Origin: CALJIC01 sp039805565
GTDB taxonomy: Bacteria > Chloroflexota > Chloroflexia > Chloroflexales > Roseiflexaceae
Direction of reading: 5' to 3'
Assembly (NCBI GenBank): GCA_039805565.1
Contig: JBDLTZ010000063.1
Location: 1-28,734 of the forward strand
DNA: 28,734 bases
In this document: piece by piece, positions 1 to 8,585 of the stretch
How the letters are laid out: each line of letters begins with the position of its first letter
How positions within the stretch are numbered: position 1 is the first letter of the stretch
Position numbers and translations under genes: made by a program
The notes under the pieces: generated by a model
What the model was told of the DNA's origin: nothing
Database searches by the model: none
Seen by the model: only the letters and a program-made list of their open reading frames with translations

Positions 1-416
1 GCGCTCCGCCCCGCGCCCCTGGCCTGCGGGTGGGTCCCGCCCCTCTTCTGTGCGGGCGCTCCGCCCCGCGCCCCGGGCAAGGGGGCCAGCCCCCTTGCAT
101 CCCCCGGCGGGGCTCAGCCGCCCCTGCACCCCGCAATTCGTGCACTACCAGACCGATATCGGCCGGCACGATCCACGAGACCCCATCCGCACGTATCTGG
201 CGCACTCGCACGTTTCGCGCGCCTGAACGAGCCTATCTCTCGCTTCTCCGTAATATCGGTCTGGTACGGCATGCATTGCGGGGGTGGTCCGGAGGGGGCG
301 GCGTGCCCCTTCCGGCGGGGGCGCGGGGGCAGAGCCGCCCGCAAAACAACGCACGCTGCCAGGTGAAGGCCGGCTCGGGGCGATCCAGGTACCGGGGTGC
401 GGGGTGCAACTCCTCG
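1..416. repeat. GC-rich non-coding region with direct and inverted repeats
   Basis: I see no convincing gene here. A 19-bp direct repeat (starting GCGCTCCGCCCC) is at 1-19 and 56-74. A perfect 10-bp hairpin with a 2-base loop lies at 77-98 (arms GCAAGGGGGC and GCCCCCTTGC). A perfect 14-bp inverted repeat (TACCAGACCGATAT at 146-159, ATATCGGTCTGGTA at 253-266) encloses about 93 bp. A further imperfect GC hairpin lies near 289-320. The open frames across this stretch have low-complexity Pro/Arg/Gly translations and look like GC artefacts. It is most likely REP-like intergenic DNA beyond the 3' end of the kinase gene. Confidence 0.6.
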
Positions 417-3029
417 CTATGGCCGAGCGCCGAGGAGCGTCTGGCAGGTGAGCGACCCGCTGCGCACTGCCTCTACGTGTGGTGCCAGGGCCGAGGAGCG
501 CGCCACAGCTTCGAGGTCCTCCTCCGACCCCGCCGTATCCCCCAGTTGGCGCAGCGAGTCCGCCCGGAGCAGGCGTAGCAGAGCGTCATCTGGGGAGTCT
601 GCGAGCCCCTCGCCGTACGCAGCGACCGCCTCCTCGTAGCGCCCAAGGCTGCACAGCGCCACCCCGCGGATCACGTGGGCATCAGCAAGGCCCGGGGCGG
701 CCCGCTGCGCGGCCTCAGCCTCCGCCACAGCCCGGTCGTGCTGACCGATCGCCAGGCTCGTGAGCGACGCCAGCAGCGGCCCAAGCGCGCTGCTCGGCGC
801 GTCTGAGCCGAAGACTCCCGCCATAATCCGGCTCGCCAGTTCCGGGTCCGGGTGCTTGCGCACGATCGTGTCGGCCAGGGCGGCGGCGTCCTCCAGGCGC
901 CCCTCGCGCAGAGCGATCAGCGCCGCCAGCGCGTACGGGTAGTTCGCGTCCGGCCCGAGCGCGATCGACCGCTCCAGATCCACCCGCGCCCGCTCCCTGT
1001 CCCCCGCAAGGTACAGGAGCGCCCCCCGGTACGCGCGCGGGAACCAGTCGCCGGGACGCAGCGCCACAATGCGGTCGTACTCAGACACCGCCGCCCGCAC
1101 ATCCCCGCGCAGCGCCGCATCCGAGGCCAGCATCGCCGGCGGGATGGCCCACCCCTCCGGCCCGAGCCGCCGCGCCGTCTCGATGTCCCGCCGCGCCTCG
1201 TCGAGCTGCCCCGCCCGCTGACGCGCCAGGCCGCGGCTGGTGTACAGGATCGGGTTGCCGCCCGAGAGCGCGATCGCCTGGTCGAGCTCCGCGATGGCCG
1301 CGGCCGTATCGGATGCGAACAGCGCCGTAGCCCGGTGGTAGTGCGTGGCCGCCGACGCGCCGATCGGCTCAGCCGGCTCGGCGTCGCCCATCGCCATGAT
1401 TGCGATCGTCCGCACCGTCTCGTAGGCGTCTCCATCAGCGTTCTGGAGCATGCTGAGCGCGCCCAGGACGTAGGGCGCGACCGACTGCCGCCGCGCGTCG
1501 CTGAGGCGCAGGCGCACGTTCGCCACCTGCTCCACGAGCCGGCGCTCGAGCGCGATCCCCGGGAAGGCGCGCGTGTCCCCCACCTGCACGTTGACCTCCA
1601 GCCGGTCGCCCTGGTCGTTGCCCCAGACCACCAGCGGCGCGCCGTTGGCCTCGGCGGCGGCGCGCGCCTCGGCGTCCGAGGTGATAGCCCGCGGGTAGCT
1701 GCGGACTCGCACGCGCGAGAAGGGCGCGGCCACCTCCACTGCCTGGCGCAAGGTGTCGGCGATGAAGCGCGCCTCGTCGCGCGGCTGCCTGCCGAGCTGC
1801 TCGAGCTGGGCCACCAGCACCATGTGCTCGCCCTGTGCCACCGGCGCCACGCGCTCGGGGAGCGCGGGCACGCCCGGGGCGAGCGAGGTGGTACGTGGCG
1901 CCTGGGCAGGGCGCAGGGCGAGCGCTGCCGAGCCGAGCGCGGCGAAGGTGATGAGGGCGATGAGGGCCAGCGCCAGCCAGGGAGGGCGTGTCGCAGGACG
2001 GGCCGGAGCTCGCTGTGGCGCGTCCCGCGTGGCAGTTGCGGGCCGGGGCGCCCCCAGCGTGGCCGTTGCCGCGCCGCAGGAACCATCGTGGGCGGTGAGG
2101 AGCTGCGCGAGCAGCGCGGGCGCCTCGATCGTGGCGCTATCCGGGGTGGCGTCGGGGTGCGGGGCGCTCTTGGCGGCAGGGGCGGGCGCGCGCGGCTGGG
2201 GCTCCTCGGCACGCAGGAGCGCCTCGAGCGTCGCGCCCACCAGACGGGCGCTGCCGATGCGCCGCTCGCGGTCCTTCTCCAGCAGCTGCGCCACGAGCTC
2301 GGCCAGCGCGGGAGACACATCTGGCCGCAGCGCGCGCAGGTCAGGCGCGGGGCGGGTAAGGATCGCGGTCAGCAGGGCGCCGGTCTGCCTCTCCTCGAAT
2401 GGGCGCCGGCCGGCGAGCATCTCGAACAGCAGTACGCCGAAGGCCCACAGGTCGGCGCGTGCATCGGGCGGCACACCCTCGCAGACCTCGGGGCTGAGGT
2501 AGGCAAAGGTGCCGATCATGACGCCGGTCTCTGTCAGGCGCGAGCCGCCCCTCACGTACGCGGCGCCGAAGTCCGTCAGGCGGGGCGTGCCGTCCTCGGC
2601 CAGCAGCACGTTGGCCGGCTTGAGGTCGCGGTGGACGATCTGGAGCCGGTGCACGCGGGCCAGCGCGTCGGCCAGGTCCAGGGCGATCTCCAGGGCGCGC
2701 CGCATGGTCAGCGGCCCTTGGCGGCGGAGCAGGTCCTCGAGCGAGCCGCAGGGCACGTACTCCATCACCAGGAAGCGCCGCCCGCCCTCCTCCACCATAT
2801 CGAGCATCTTGACAATGCCTGGGTGCCCAAGACGTCGCAGCGCCTCGGCCTCGCGCTCGAAGCGCTCCAGCATCTGCGTGTCGAGCTCAGCCACATCGCG
2901 GCGCAGCTCCTTGAGCGCCACCGCCTGGCCCGTGCGCGTGTCGCGGCCGCGGAAGACCGCGCCCATCCCGCCCTGGCCTACCAGGTCGCCGAGCTCGTAG
3001 CGGTTGCCGATCAGGCGCTGAGTCTGCAT
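417..3029 (-). CDS. Transmembrane Ser/Thr protein kinase with C-terminal TPRs
   Basis: This is an 870-aa Hanks-type (PknB-like) serine/threonine kinase. The kinase domain spans about residues 11-272. It has the glycine loop GQGGMG (19-24), the ATP-binding lysine in AVALK (K40), catalytic HRDLKPAN (133-140), metal-binding DFG (153-155) and SPE (179-181) in place of APE. A Pro/Ala-rich linker leads to one membrane segment (about 351-372). The C-terminal half is presumably outside the cytoplasm, and its last 350 or so residues carry several TPR units (for example the stretches around HYHRATALFA and PYALAALIALREGRLEDA). The reading frame stays open upstream to 3452, but that part is antisense to the next gene. 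I chose the ATG giving MQTQRLIGNRYELG because the kinase fold begins just after it. An ATG at 3074 (MNILYAS) is the alternative. No substrate or ligand can be deduced. Confidence 0.9.
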   Translation of the reverse strand: MQTQRLIGNRYELGDLVGQGGMGAVFRGRDTRTGQAVALKELRRDVAELDTQMLERFEREAEALRRLGHPGIVKMLDMVEEGGRRFLVMEYVPCGSLEDLLRRQGPLTMRRALEIALDLADALARVHRLQIVHRDLKPANVLLAEDGTPRLTDFGAAYVRGGSRLTETGVMIGTFAYLSPEVCEGVPPDARADLWAFGVLLFEMLAGRRPFEERQTGALLTAILTRPAPDLRALRPDVSPALAELVAQLLEKDRERRIGSARLVGATLEALLRAEEPQPRAPAPAAKSAPHPDATPDSATIEAPALLAQLLTAHDGSCGAATATLGAPRPATATRDAPQRAPARPATRPPWLALALIALITFAALGSAALALRPAQAPRTTSLAPGVPALPERVAPVAQGEHMVLVAQLEQLGRQPRDEARFIADTLRQAVEVAAPFSRVRVRSYPRAITSDAEARAAAEANGAPLVVWGNDQGDRLEVNVQVGDTRAFPGIALERRLVEQVANVRLRLSDARRQSVAPYVLGALSMLQNADGDAYETVRTIAIMAMGDAEPAEPIGASAATHYHRATALFASDTAAAIAELDQAIALSGGNPILYTSRGLARQRAGQLDEARRDIETARRLGPEGWAIPPAMLASDAALRGDVRAAVSEYDRIVALRPGDWFPRAYRGALLYLAGDRERARVDLERSIALGPDANYPYALAALIALREGRLEDAAALADTIVRKHPDPELASRIMAGVFGSDAPSSALGPLLASLTSLAIGQHDRAVAEAEAAQRAAPGLADAHVIRGVALCSLGRYEEAVAAYGEGLADSPDDALLRLLRADSLRQLGDTAGSEEDLEAVARSSALAPHVEAVRSGSLTCQTLLGARP

Positions 3030-3128
3030 CGCGAAACTACTGATGAGCGAAGGGCTGGCGTATAATATGTTCATCGTACCACAGCGACACAAGTGCGGCA
3101 TCGGCCGGCGGCCGCAGCTTGGAGCCCT
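3030..3128. promoter_or_regulatory. Divergent promoter region
   Basis: This 99-bp spacer separates the divergent kinase and hydrolase genes. It contains an AT island in otherwise GC-rich DNA. TATAAT at 3061-3066 reads as a -10 box on the plus strand, and the overlapping TATTAT (3062-3067) reads as a -10 on the minus strand. The -35 elements are weak on both strands: TTGTGT on the minus strand is about 19 bp from the TATTAT. The downstream plus gene has a GGAG Shine-Dalgarno at 3121-3124. Both assignments are by motif only. Confidence 0.45.
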
Positions 3129-4490
3129 ATGACGACGCGCACGATCAACGGGCAGCGGCTCTCCATCCGCGAGGAGGGGCCGCAGCAGGGCCAGCTCGCG
3201 CTGCTGATCCACGGCTGGTCCAGCTCGTGGTTCGCCCTCTCGCCGCTGGTCGAGCAGATCGCGCGGCGCTACCGCTGCGTCGTTGTCGATCTCCCTGGCT
3301 ACGGCAACTCGCCGCCGCTGGCGCAGCCGGCGACCATCCCGGCCTACGCCGACCTGCTGGCTGGGCTGGTGCGTGAGCTCTCGCCGGGGCCGGCTGTGCT
3401 GGTGGGGCACTCGATGGGTGGGATGACGGCCGTGACGATGGCGCAGCGCCACGCCGAGCTTGTGGAGCGCATGGTGCTGATCTGCCCGACGATAAGCGGC
3501 AGGCTCTCAGGCTTCATCAACGCCGCGATCTGGCCGGTGACGCTCCTGGAGAGCTTCCCGATCGGGGCACGCCTGGCGCGGGCGGTAGAGTCGCAGTTCG
3601 TCAGTCTGACGGACCTCCTGATGCGCCCGGCATCGTTCGCGGAGCGCAGCGGCATCAACGAGGCGGACTACCGGCGCCTGAAGGCCGACGCGCGGCGGCC
3701 GGGGCAGGGGCGGGTGCGCGCCGAGTGCTTCCGGGCGATGCGCGCGAACAACCTCAGCGGCACGCTGGCGCGTGTCGAGGCGCCGACCCTGGTGCTGTGG
3801 GGCGCCGAGGACAACACCGTGCCGCTGCGCGACGCGGGCGTGGTGGCCGACGAGTGGCCGGAGGCGGACCTGCGGATCATCCCGAAGGCCGGCCACTGGC
3901 CACAGTTCGAGACGCCGGACGTCACGCGGCGCCATGTGGCGGCCTTCCTCGGACTGCCGCTGGGGGACCCGCGGCTGGACGCGACGATCGGGAAGACGGT
4001 GGAGGCGGTAGGCGAGGTGGCGCAGTTCCTGGCCTCCTCAGACATTGGCAACGGGCTGAGCGACACGCAGCGGGCGCGGCTGGCGGCCCACTTCAACGAG
4101 CGCTTCTACACGTCGGGCAAGATGATCGCGCAGGCTGACGAGGTCGGCAGGCACCTGTTCGTCGTGCGCGAGGGGAGCGTCGAGGCGCTGCGCGCCGTGG
4201 AGGGCGGGGCGGAGCCGCCGGTAGCAGTGTTGTTGCCGGGGCAGCTTGCGGGTGAGCTGTCGCTGCTGGACGGCGGGCGGCGCAGCACGTCGATGCGCGC
4301 CGGCCCCGAGGGCGCCACCCTGCTCTCGCTGCGGCGCGAGCGGCTGGTGGCGCTGTGCGAAGACGATCCGGAGCTGGGCATCCGGGTGCTATGGAATATT
4401 GGCGCCGCGCTGGCGCTGCGGCTGCGCCTCACAACGCGCGCCGTGGGGCGGCCGGTCGGAGCGGTGCACCGAGACGAAGAGGAGCCATGA
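3129..4490 (+). CDS. Alpha/beta hydrolase fused to a cNMP-binding-like domain
   Basis: This 453-aa cytoplasmic protein has two domains. Residues 1 to about 277 are an alpha/beta hydrolase: oxyanion-loop HGW (28-30), nucleophile elbow GHSMGG with S95, acid D228 in WGAEDNTVP and general base H256 in KAGHWPQFE. Residues about 310-432 resemble a cyclic-nucleotide-binding (CRP/cNMP) beta-roll. The best block is GELSLLDGGRRSTS (375-388), which matches the phosphate-binding cassette pattern GE-x-x-L-x(4)-R-x(1,2)-[ST]. No helix-turn-helix follows, so it is not a transcription factor of the CRP type. The substrate is unknown; hydrolase, esterase or haloperoxidase-like activity is possible. The start is set by GGAG at 3121-3124 just before the ATG. 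An upstream in-frame ATG at 3093 lacks such a site. Its stop overlaps the start of the next gene (ATGA), so the two are translationally coupled. Confidence 0.85.
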   Translation: MTTRTINGQRLSIREEGPQQGQLALLIHGWSSSWFALSPLVEQIARRYRCVVVDLPGYGNSPPLAQPATIPAYADLLAGLVRELSPGPAVLVGHSMGGMTAVTMAQRHAELVERMVLICPTISGRLSGFINAAIWPVTLLESFPIGARLARAVESQFVSLTDLLMRPASFAERSGINEADYRRLKADARRPGQGRVRAECFRAMRANNLSGTLARVEAPTLVLWGAEDNTVPLRDAGVVADEWPEADLRIIPKAGHWPQFETPDVTRRHVAAFLGLPLGDPRLDATIGKTVEAVGEVAQFLASSDIGNGLSDTQRARLAAHFNERFYTSGKMIAQADEVGRHLFVVREGSVEALRAVEGGAEPPVAVLLPGQLAGELSLLDGGRRSTSMRAGPEGATLLSLRRERLVALCEDDPELGIRVLWNIGAALALRLRLTTRAVGRPVGAVHRDEEEP

Positions 4491-5164
4491 CCAACCCGAA
4501 CCTCCCCCTGACCCACCTCGTCAGCCGCCCTCGCGCGAGCGACGGGCCGCCACCGCTCCTGGTGCTGCTGCACGGCTACGGCAGCAACGAGCACGACCTG
4601 TTCGCGCTAGCGCCGTACCTGGATGAGCGCCTGCTGGTGGTGACGCCGCGCGCGCCGATGATGCTGATGCCCGGCAGCTACGGCTGGTTCGAGATCGCCT
4701 TCTACCAGGGCGAGGACGGCCGCACGCAGATCGCGGTGGACCCGCGGCAGGCGCGGATGAGCCTGAAGGTGGCGGCGGAGTTCGTGGCCGAGGCGGCGCG
4801 AGCCTACGGCGCCGATCCCACGCGCGTGATCGTGGGCGGGTTCAGCCAGGGCGCGTCGATGGCGGCGATGGCCGTGCTGACGCGGCCGGAGCTGGCGCTG
4901 GGCGCGGCAGTGCTGAGCGGCATCGTGCCCTCGGAGATCCTGGACGACGCAGCGCCCGAGGAGGATCTGGCGGGCAAGGCGTTCCTGGTGACGCACGGCA
5001 CAGCCGACGCGGTGGTAGATGTAGAGCACGGCCGCGCCACGCGCGCGCTGCTGGAGACGCTGCCGGTCGAGCTGACCTACCGCGAGTACCGCGGCATGGC
5101 CCACGAGATCAACGCCGAGTCGCTGCGCGACCTCCAGGGTTGGGTGAAGGACCGGCTGGGGTAG
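4487..5164 (+). CDS. Phospholipase/carboxylesterase family alpha/beta hydrolase
   Basis: This 225-aa serine hydrolase belongs to the small carboxylesterase/lysophospholipase (Abhydrolase_2, YpfH-like) family. It has HGYGSN (29-34) forming the oxyanion region, GGFSQGA with nucleophile S120, D174 in HGTADAVV and H206 in GMAHEI, giving a complete triad. Length is typical of the family and no signal peptide is visible, so it should be cytoplasmic. The start ATG overlaps the stop of the upstream hydrolase by 4 bp. Its Shine-Dalgarno GGAG (4481-4484) lies inside the upstream gene. The pairing suggests joint processing of an ester or acyl substrate, but the substrate cannot be read from sequence. 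Its stop codon abuts a truncated Uma2 gene on the other strand. Confidence 0.88.
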   Translation: MTNPNLPLTHLVSRPRASDGPPPLLVLLHGYGSNEHDLFALAPYLDERLLVVTPRAPMMLMPGSYGWFEIAFYQGEDGRTQIAVDPRQARMSLKVAAEFVAEAARAYGADPTRVIVGGFSQGASMAAMAVLTRPELALGAAVLSGIVPSEILDDAAPEEDLAGKAFLVTHGTADAVVDVEHGRATRALLETLPVELTYREYRGMAHEINAESLRDLQGWVKDRLG

Positions 5165-5334
5165 CGGATGATCCACTGGTGGAAGAAGCTCGGCGCGGTT
5201 GTCATGTAGAGCACCCCATCGATCACCTCGTAACGGTTGCCGTCGTCGGGCAGCCGCGACCAGCGCTCGTAGTTCCAGCTCGCGTCGAGCGAGCGCACCA
5301 CCAGTTCGGGGGCGACTGCGATCTCTGTGGTCAT
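5165..5334 (-). pseudogene. N-terminal relic of a Uma2-family (DUF820) endonuclease
   Basis: From the ATG at 5334 (MTTEIAVAPELVV) the minus strand encodes about 56 residues that look like the start of a Uma2 protein. These include WSRLPDDGNRYEVIDGVLYM and a following FFHQWIIR. The resemblance stops at about 5165, exactly at the stop codon of the hydrolase on the opposite strand. Beyond that the frame is only the antisense of the hydrolase. The PD-(D/E)xK-type catalytic residues of Uma2 lie further towards the C-terminus and are missing. It is most simply a gene cut by a rearrangement, with no expected activity. Uma2 genes are heavily multiplied in Chloroflexota and cyanobacteria, so a relic fits the setting. 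Confidence 0.7.
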
Positions 5335-5397
5335 AGCGCCTTCTGGCCCGGCCTCTCGGCCACACCGGGCATGCATTTTGTAGCAGTGGTAGCGCAC

Positions 5398-5430
5398 AAA
5401 AGGGCCGGGGCGAACGCGTCGCCCCGGCCC
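5398..5430 (-). terminator. Rho-independent terminator of gatA
   Basis: A perfect 12-bp stem (5402-5413 with 5419-5430, arms GGGCCGGGGCGA/TCGCCCCGGCCC) has a 5-base loop. In the minus-strand direction it is followed by TTTTGTG. It lies 18 bp beyond the gatA stop and in the correct orientation. On the plus strand no T-run follows it. Confidence 0.85.
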
Positions 5431-5448
5431 TCGGCGTACCTGACGCGG

Positions 5449-6897
5449 CTAGAGCGCCGGGCGGCGCAGGTGCCAGGTGGAGGCGCGCTGGTAGGCGTCG
5501 CCGACGCGCAGGAGCGTGGCCTCGTCGAAGGGCCGGCCGATCAGCTGGAGCCCGACGGGCAGGCCGCCGTTGGCCTCGCCGCAGGGCACCACCAGCCCGG
5601 GGAGGCCCGCCAGGTTCACCGGCAGCGTGCAGACATCCTCGAGGTACATCGCCAGCGGGTCGTCGGTGTGCTCGCCGAAGCGGAAGGCCGTCGAGGGGGT
5701 GGTGGGCGCCGCCAGCAGATCGACCTGCTCGAAGGCCTGCTGGTAGTCGCGCCGGATGAGCGTGCGGACCTGCTGCGCGCGCTTGTAGTAGGCGTCGTAG
5801 TAGCCGGCAGAGAGCGCGTAGGTGCCGAGCATGATGCGGCGGCGCACCTCGGGGCCAAAGCCCGCGCCGCGGGTCTCCTCGACCTCGTCCCAGTAGCCGG
5901 GGGCCTCGACGCGCGCGCCGTAGCGGATGCCGTCATAGCGGGCGAGGTTGGCGCTGGCCTCCGCCGGGGCGAGCAGGTAGTAGACCGGTAGGGCGTACTT
6001 GGTGTGCGGCAGCGACACCTCGCGGACCTCGGCGCCGGCGGCCCGGAGCTCATCGATCGCGCGGCGCACGGCGGTCTCGACCTCGGGGCGCATGCCCTCC
6101 ACGAACAGCTCGCGCGGGACGCCCACGCGCAGGCCGCGCACGTCGCCGGTGAGCGCCGCCTCGTAGTCCGGCACCGGCTCGGGCGCGCTCGTACCGTCCT
6201 GCGGGTCGGCGCCGGCGATCGCCTGGAGCAGGATGGCGCAGTCGCGCGCGGTCCAGGCCATGGGGCCGATCTGATCGAGCGACGAGGCGAAGGCCACCAG
6301 CCCGTAGCGCGAGACGCGGCCGTAGGTGGGCTTGAGCCCGGTGACACCGCAGAAGGCGGCCGGCTGGCGGATGGAGCCGCCGGTATCGGTGCCGAGCGTG
6401 CCGAGGGCCTCGCCGGCAGCTACGGCCGAGGCCGAGCCACCGCTGGAGCCGCCGGGGACGCGCTCGAGGTCCCAGGGGTTACGGGTCTCCTGGAAGGCGC
6501 TGTTCTCGGTGGAGGAACCCATGGCGAACTCGTCGCAGTTAAGCTTGCCGAGCAGCACCGCACCGGCAGCCTTGAGCCGCGCGACGGAAGTGGCGTCGTA
6601 GGGCGGCACGAAGGTCTCGAGCATGCGCGAGCCGCAGGTGGTGCGGACGCCGCGGGTGGTGAGGACGTCCTTGATACCGAGCGGGATGCCGCGCAAGGCC
6701 GAGGGGCTCGTGCTGGCGTCGGCGGCGGCGGCCTGCGCCAGGGCGCCATCGGCGTCCACCGTGAGGTACGACTTCACCCGATCGTCCACCGCCGCGATGC
6801 GGTCGAGCAGGGCGCGCGTCAGCTCGACGGACGACACCTCGCCGCGAGCGATGCGGTCACGGGCCTCGGAGATGGTCAGGCTGTGTAGCTCTGTCAT
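5449..6897 (-). CDS. gatA: Asp-tRNA(Asn)/Glu-tRNA(Gln) amidotransferase subunit A
   Basis: This is a 482-aa glutaminase subunit of the GatCAB amidotransferase. The complex turns mischarged Glu-tRNA(Gln) (and Asp-tRNA(Asn)) into the correct amidated species. The amidase-signature triad is visible: K76 in GIKDVL, cis-Ser S151 in PGGSSGGSA and nucleophile S175 in TDTGGSIRQPA. They have the spacing of the Staphylococcus aureus enzyme (K79/S154/S178). The C-terminal blocks PVNLAGLPGLVVPCG and GLPVGLQLIG are also GatA-like, which argues against a general amidase. gatB and gatC are not in the window, so the gene stands alone between unrelated genes. There is no strong Shine-Dalgarno in front of the ATG. 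A GC-hairpin repeat lies just upstream and a terminator just downstream. Confidence 0.96.
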   Translation of the reverse strand: MTELHSLTISEARDRIARGEVSSVELTRALLDRIAAVDDRVKSYLTVDADGALAQAAAADASTSPSALRGIPLGIKDVLTTRGVRTTCGSRMLETFVPPYDATSVARLKAAGAVLLGKLNCDEFAMGSSTENSAFQETRNPWDLERVPGGSSGGSASAVAAGEALGTLGTDTGGSIRQPAAFCGVTGLKPTYGRVSRYGLVAFASSLDQIGPMAWTARDCAILLQAIAGADPQDGTSAPEPVPDYEAALTGDVRGLRVGVPRELFVEGMRPEVETAVRRAIDELRAAGAEVREVSLPHTKYALPVYYLLAPAEASANLARYDGIRYGARVEAPGYWDEVEETRGAGFGPEVRRRIMLGTYALSAGYYDAYYKRAQQVRTLIRRDYQQAFEQVDLLAAPTTPSTAFRFGEHTDDPLAMYLEDVCTLPVNLAGLPGLVVPCGEANGGLPVGLQLIGRPFDEATLLRVGDAYQRASTWHLRRPAL

Positions 6898-6948
6898 GGG
6901 TTTCTTATTTTCTTACGATGTCTCTTCGGATAGAAAAGGCGGCGAACG

Positions 6949-7001
6949 TGTGTTTCTCGGGGGCTGCGCCCTCAAACCCCCGCGTGGCGCTGACGTGCGT
7001 T
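6949..7001 (+). repeat. REP-like GC-hairpin element, copy 1
   Basis: The element reads TTTCTC, then GGGGGCTGCGCCCTC, then a C-rich spacer, then GGCGCTGACGTGCG. It belongs to the same family as copies near 11064 and 25222. It lies in the 206-bp gap between gatA and the sugar-phosphate transferase gene. The core is a short stem GGGGGC/GCCCTC. The T-run precedes the hairpin, so it is not a terminator on the plus strand. It is not followed by T on the minus strand either. Confidence 0.6.
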
Positions 7002-7103
7002 CGGCGCCGTATCCCATAGCTCGGGTTAGCGCATCGGCAGGTACGGCGTAGGCGGGGTGCAGGATGGCCCGGCCCGGGCACAGCGCCGGTTTCGCGCAGC
7101 GAG

Positions 7104-8585
7104 CTACGCGCCCTGGTTGCGGCCGGACAGGATATCGACGACGGTCTTGACGATGATCTTGATGTCGAACAGGAGCGACCAGTTCTCGACATAGTAGAGG
7201 TCGTGGCGGGTGCGCTCCTCGATGCTGGTGTCGCCGCGCAGGCCGTTGACCTGGGCCCAGCCGGTGATGCCGGCCTTCTGCTTGTGGCGGCGCATGTAGC
7301 GCGGGATGCTCTGGCTGAAGCGCTCGACCCACACTGGCTGCTCGGGGCGCGGCCCCACAACGCTCATCTCGCCGCGGATCACGTTGATGAACTGCGGCAG
7401 CTCATCGAGGCTGTAGCGGCGCAGGAAGCGGCCGAGCGGCGTGACGCGCGGGTCGTCCTTGGTGGTCCAGTTGCCAAGGTTGGGCGCGTCGGGGCGCATG
7501 GTGCGGAACTTGAGCGTCGGGAAGGGGATGCCGTCGAGCCCGACGCGCTCCTGCACGAAGAAGACCGGCCCGCGCGACTCGAGCTTGATCAAGGCGGCGA
7601 TCAGCAGCAATACCGGCGAGGCGACGGTGAGCACCGCGGCGGCCACCGCCAGGTCGAGCGCGCGCTTGAGCGCCTGGTTGACGGGGTTGTCGAGCGCGAT
7701 ATTCTTGACGGAGAGCAGCGGCAGGCCGCTGATATCCCCGATCGAGACGCCGTTGTTGGTGATCAGCTGGAACGAGTCAGGGTAGAGCTTGATCTCCACG
7801 GCCTCATCCTCGGCGAGCGAGACGATCTCGAAGACATCGGCCGAGGTGCGGCCGGAGAGCGCGATGATCACCTCGTCGGTTCTGGTGGCGCGGATCACCT
7901 TGCCGAGCGCCTGGGGCTTACCGAGCACCGGCAGGTCGTCTACCGTCTCACCGATGGGGATGGTGTCCGAGAGGAAGCCCTGGACGCGGTAGCCGAGCTC
8001 GGGGAGACGGCGGATAGTGCTGAGGACGACGCGGCCTGGCTCACGCGCGCCGACGATCAGCACGCGGCGGGTGTCGATCCCGTTGGCGCGCAGGATCGAG
8101 ACCAGGCCGCGGTGGGTGACGCGCAGGAGCACCACGGCGAAGACCGTGGCGGCCCAGCCGAGGAGCAGGACGCTCTGGTTGATCGGCAGCGGGTCGCGGC
8201 TGAACTGCGGCTGGAGCGCGTTGACGATCAGCGAGGCGAAGGAGCCGAGGGTGACGGCCACGATCACCTTGAAGGCCTCGTCGATGCGCGAGACGCCGCG
8301 CGGGAGGGTGTAGAGGCCGCTGGAGGCGAAGGCGATCGCCATGACGAGGTTGAAGAGCAGCAGCACGATCGGGCCGGTGAGCGGGCCGACGGCGCCGAAG
8401 GCGGCCTCGAGGTCGGCGTCGTTCAGCAGGTGCCAGCGGTAGACGCCCACGAACGCGGCGTTGACAGCCAGCGAGTCGCAGCCGAGCAGTGCGAGGGTCA
8501 GCAGCGTCCGCGTGACCCAGGGGCGCTGGTGAGCCGAGTTACTCGACTCGGCGTGCGGCCGGGGGGCGGAGGAGATTGCTGCCAA
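7104..8585 (-). CDS. Polyprenyl-phosphate sugar-1-phosphate transferase (WbaP/PHPT type)
   Basis: This 493-aa membrane enzyme of the polyisoprenyl-phosphate hexose-1-phosphate transferase class puts the first sugar phosphate onto undecaprenyl phosphate for exopolysaccharide or O-antigen-like polymer synthesis. N-terminal membrane segments lie at about 27-48, 69-92, 104-123 and 138-158. A CoA-binding-like Rossmann region (174-260, RVLIVGAREPG) follows, then a further hydrophobic segment (about 308-333). The catalytic bacterial sugar transferase domain has KFRTM (359-363), SLDELPQFINV (392-402) and VVGPRPEQP (409-417). The start appears to be TTG (8583-8585), with AAGGAG 10 bases upstream inside the preceding gene, which it overlaps by 47 bp. 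It is co-transcribed with the glycosyltransferase. The donor sugar (glucose, galactose or other) cannot be fixed. Confidence 0.93.
   Translation of the reverse strand: MAAISSAPRPHAESSNSAHQRPWVTRTLLTLALLGCDSLAVNAAFVGVYRWHLLNDADLEAAFGAVGPLTGPIVLLLFNLVMAIAFASSGLYTLPRGVSRIDEAFKVIVAVTLGSFASLIVNALQPQFSRDPLPINQSVLLLGWAATVFAVVLLRVTHRGLVSILRANGIDTRRVLIVGAREPGRVVLSTIRRLPELGYRVQGFLSDTIPIGETVDDLPVLGKPQALGKVIRATRTDEVIIALSGRTSADVFEIVSLAEDEAVEIKLYPDSFQLITNNGVSIGDISGLPLLSVKNIALDNPVNQALKRALDLAVAAAVLTVASPVLLLIAALIKLESRGPVFFVQERVGLDGIPFPTLKFRTMRPDAPNLGNWTTKDDPRVTPLGRFLRRYSLDELPQFINVIRGEMSVVGPRPEQPVWVERFSQSIPRYMRRHKQKAGITGWAQVNGLRGDTSIEERTRHDLYYVENWSLLFDIKIIVKTVVDILSGRNQGA

Noticed and set aside
852..3065. Long plus-strand open frame of 737 codons opposite the kinase gene
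   Set aside because: It is an artefact of high GC content. The translation is Arg/His/Gln-rich with no family features, while the minus strand has clear kinase motifs.
3030..3452. N-terminal extension of the kinase frame
   Set aside because: It is antisense to the hydrolase gene, low complexity, and the kinase fold begins right after the ATG at 3029.
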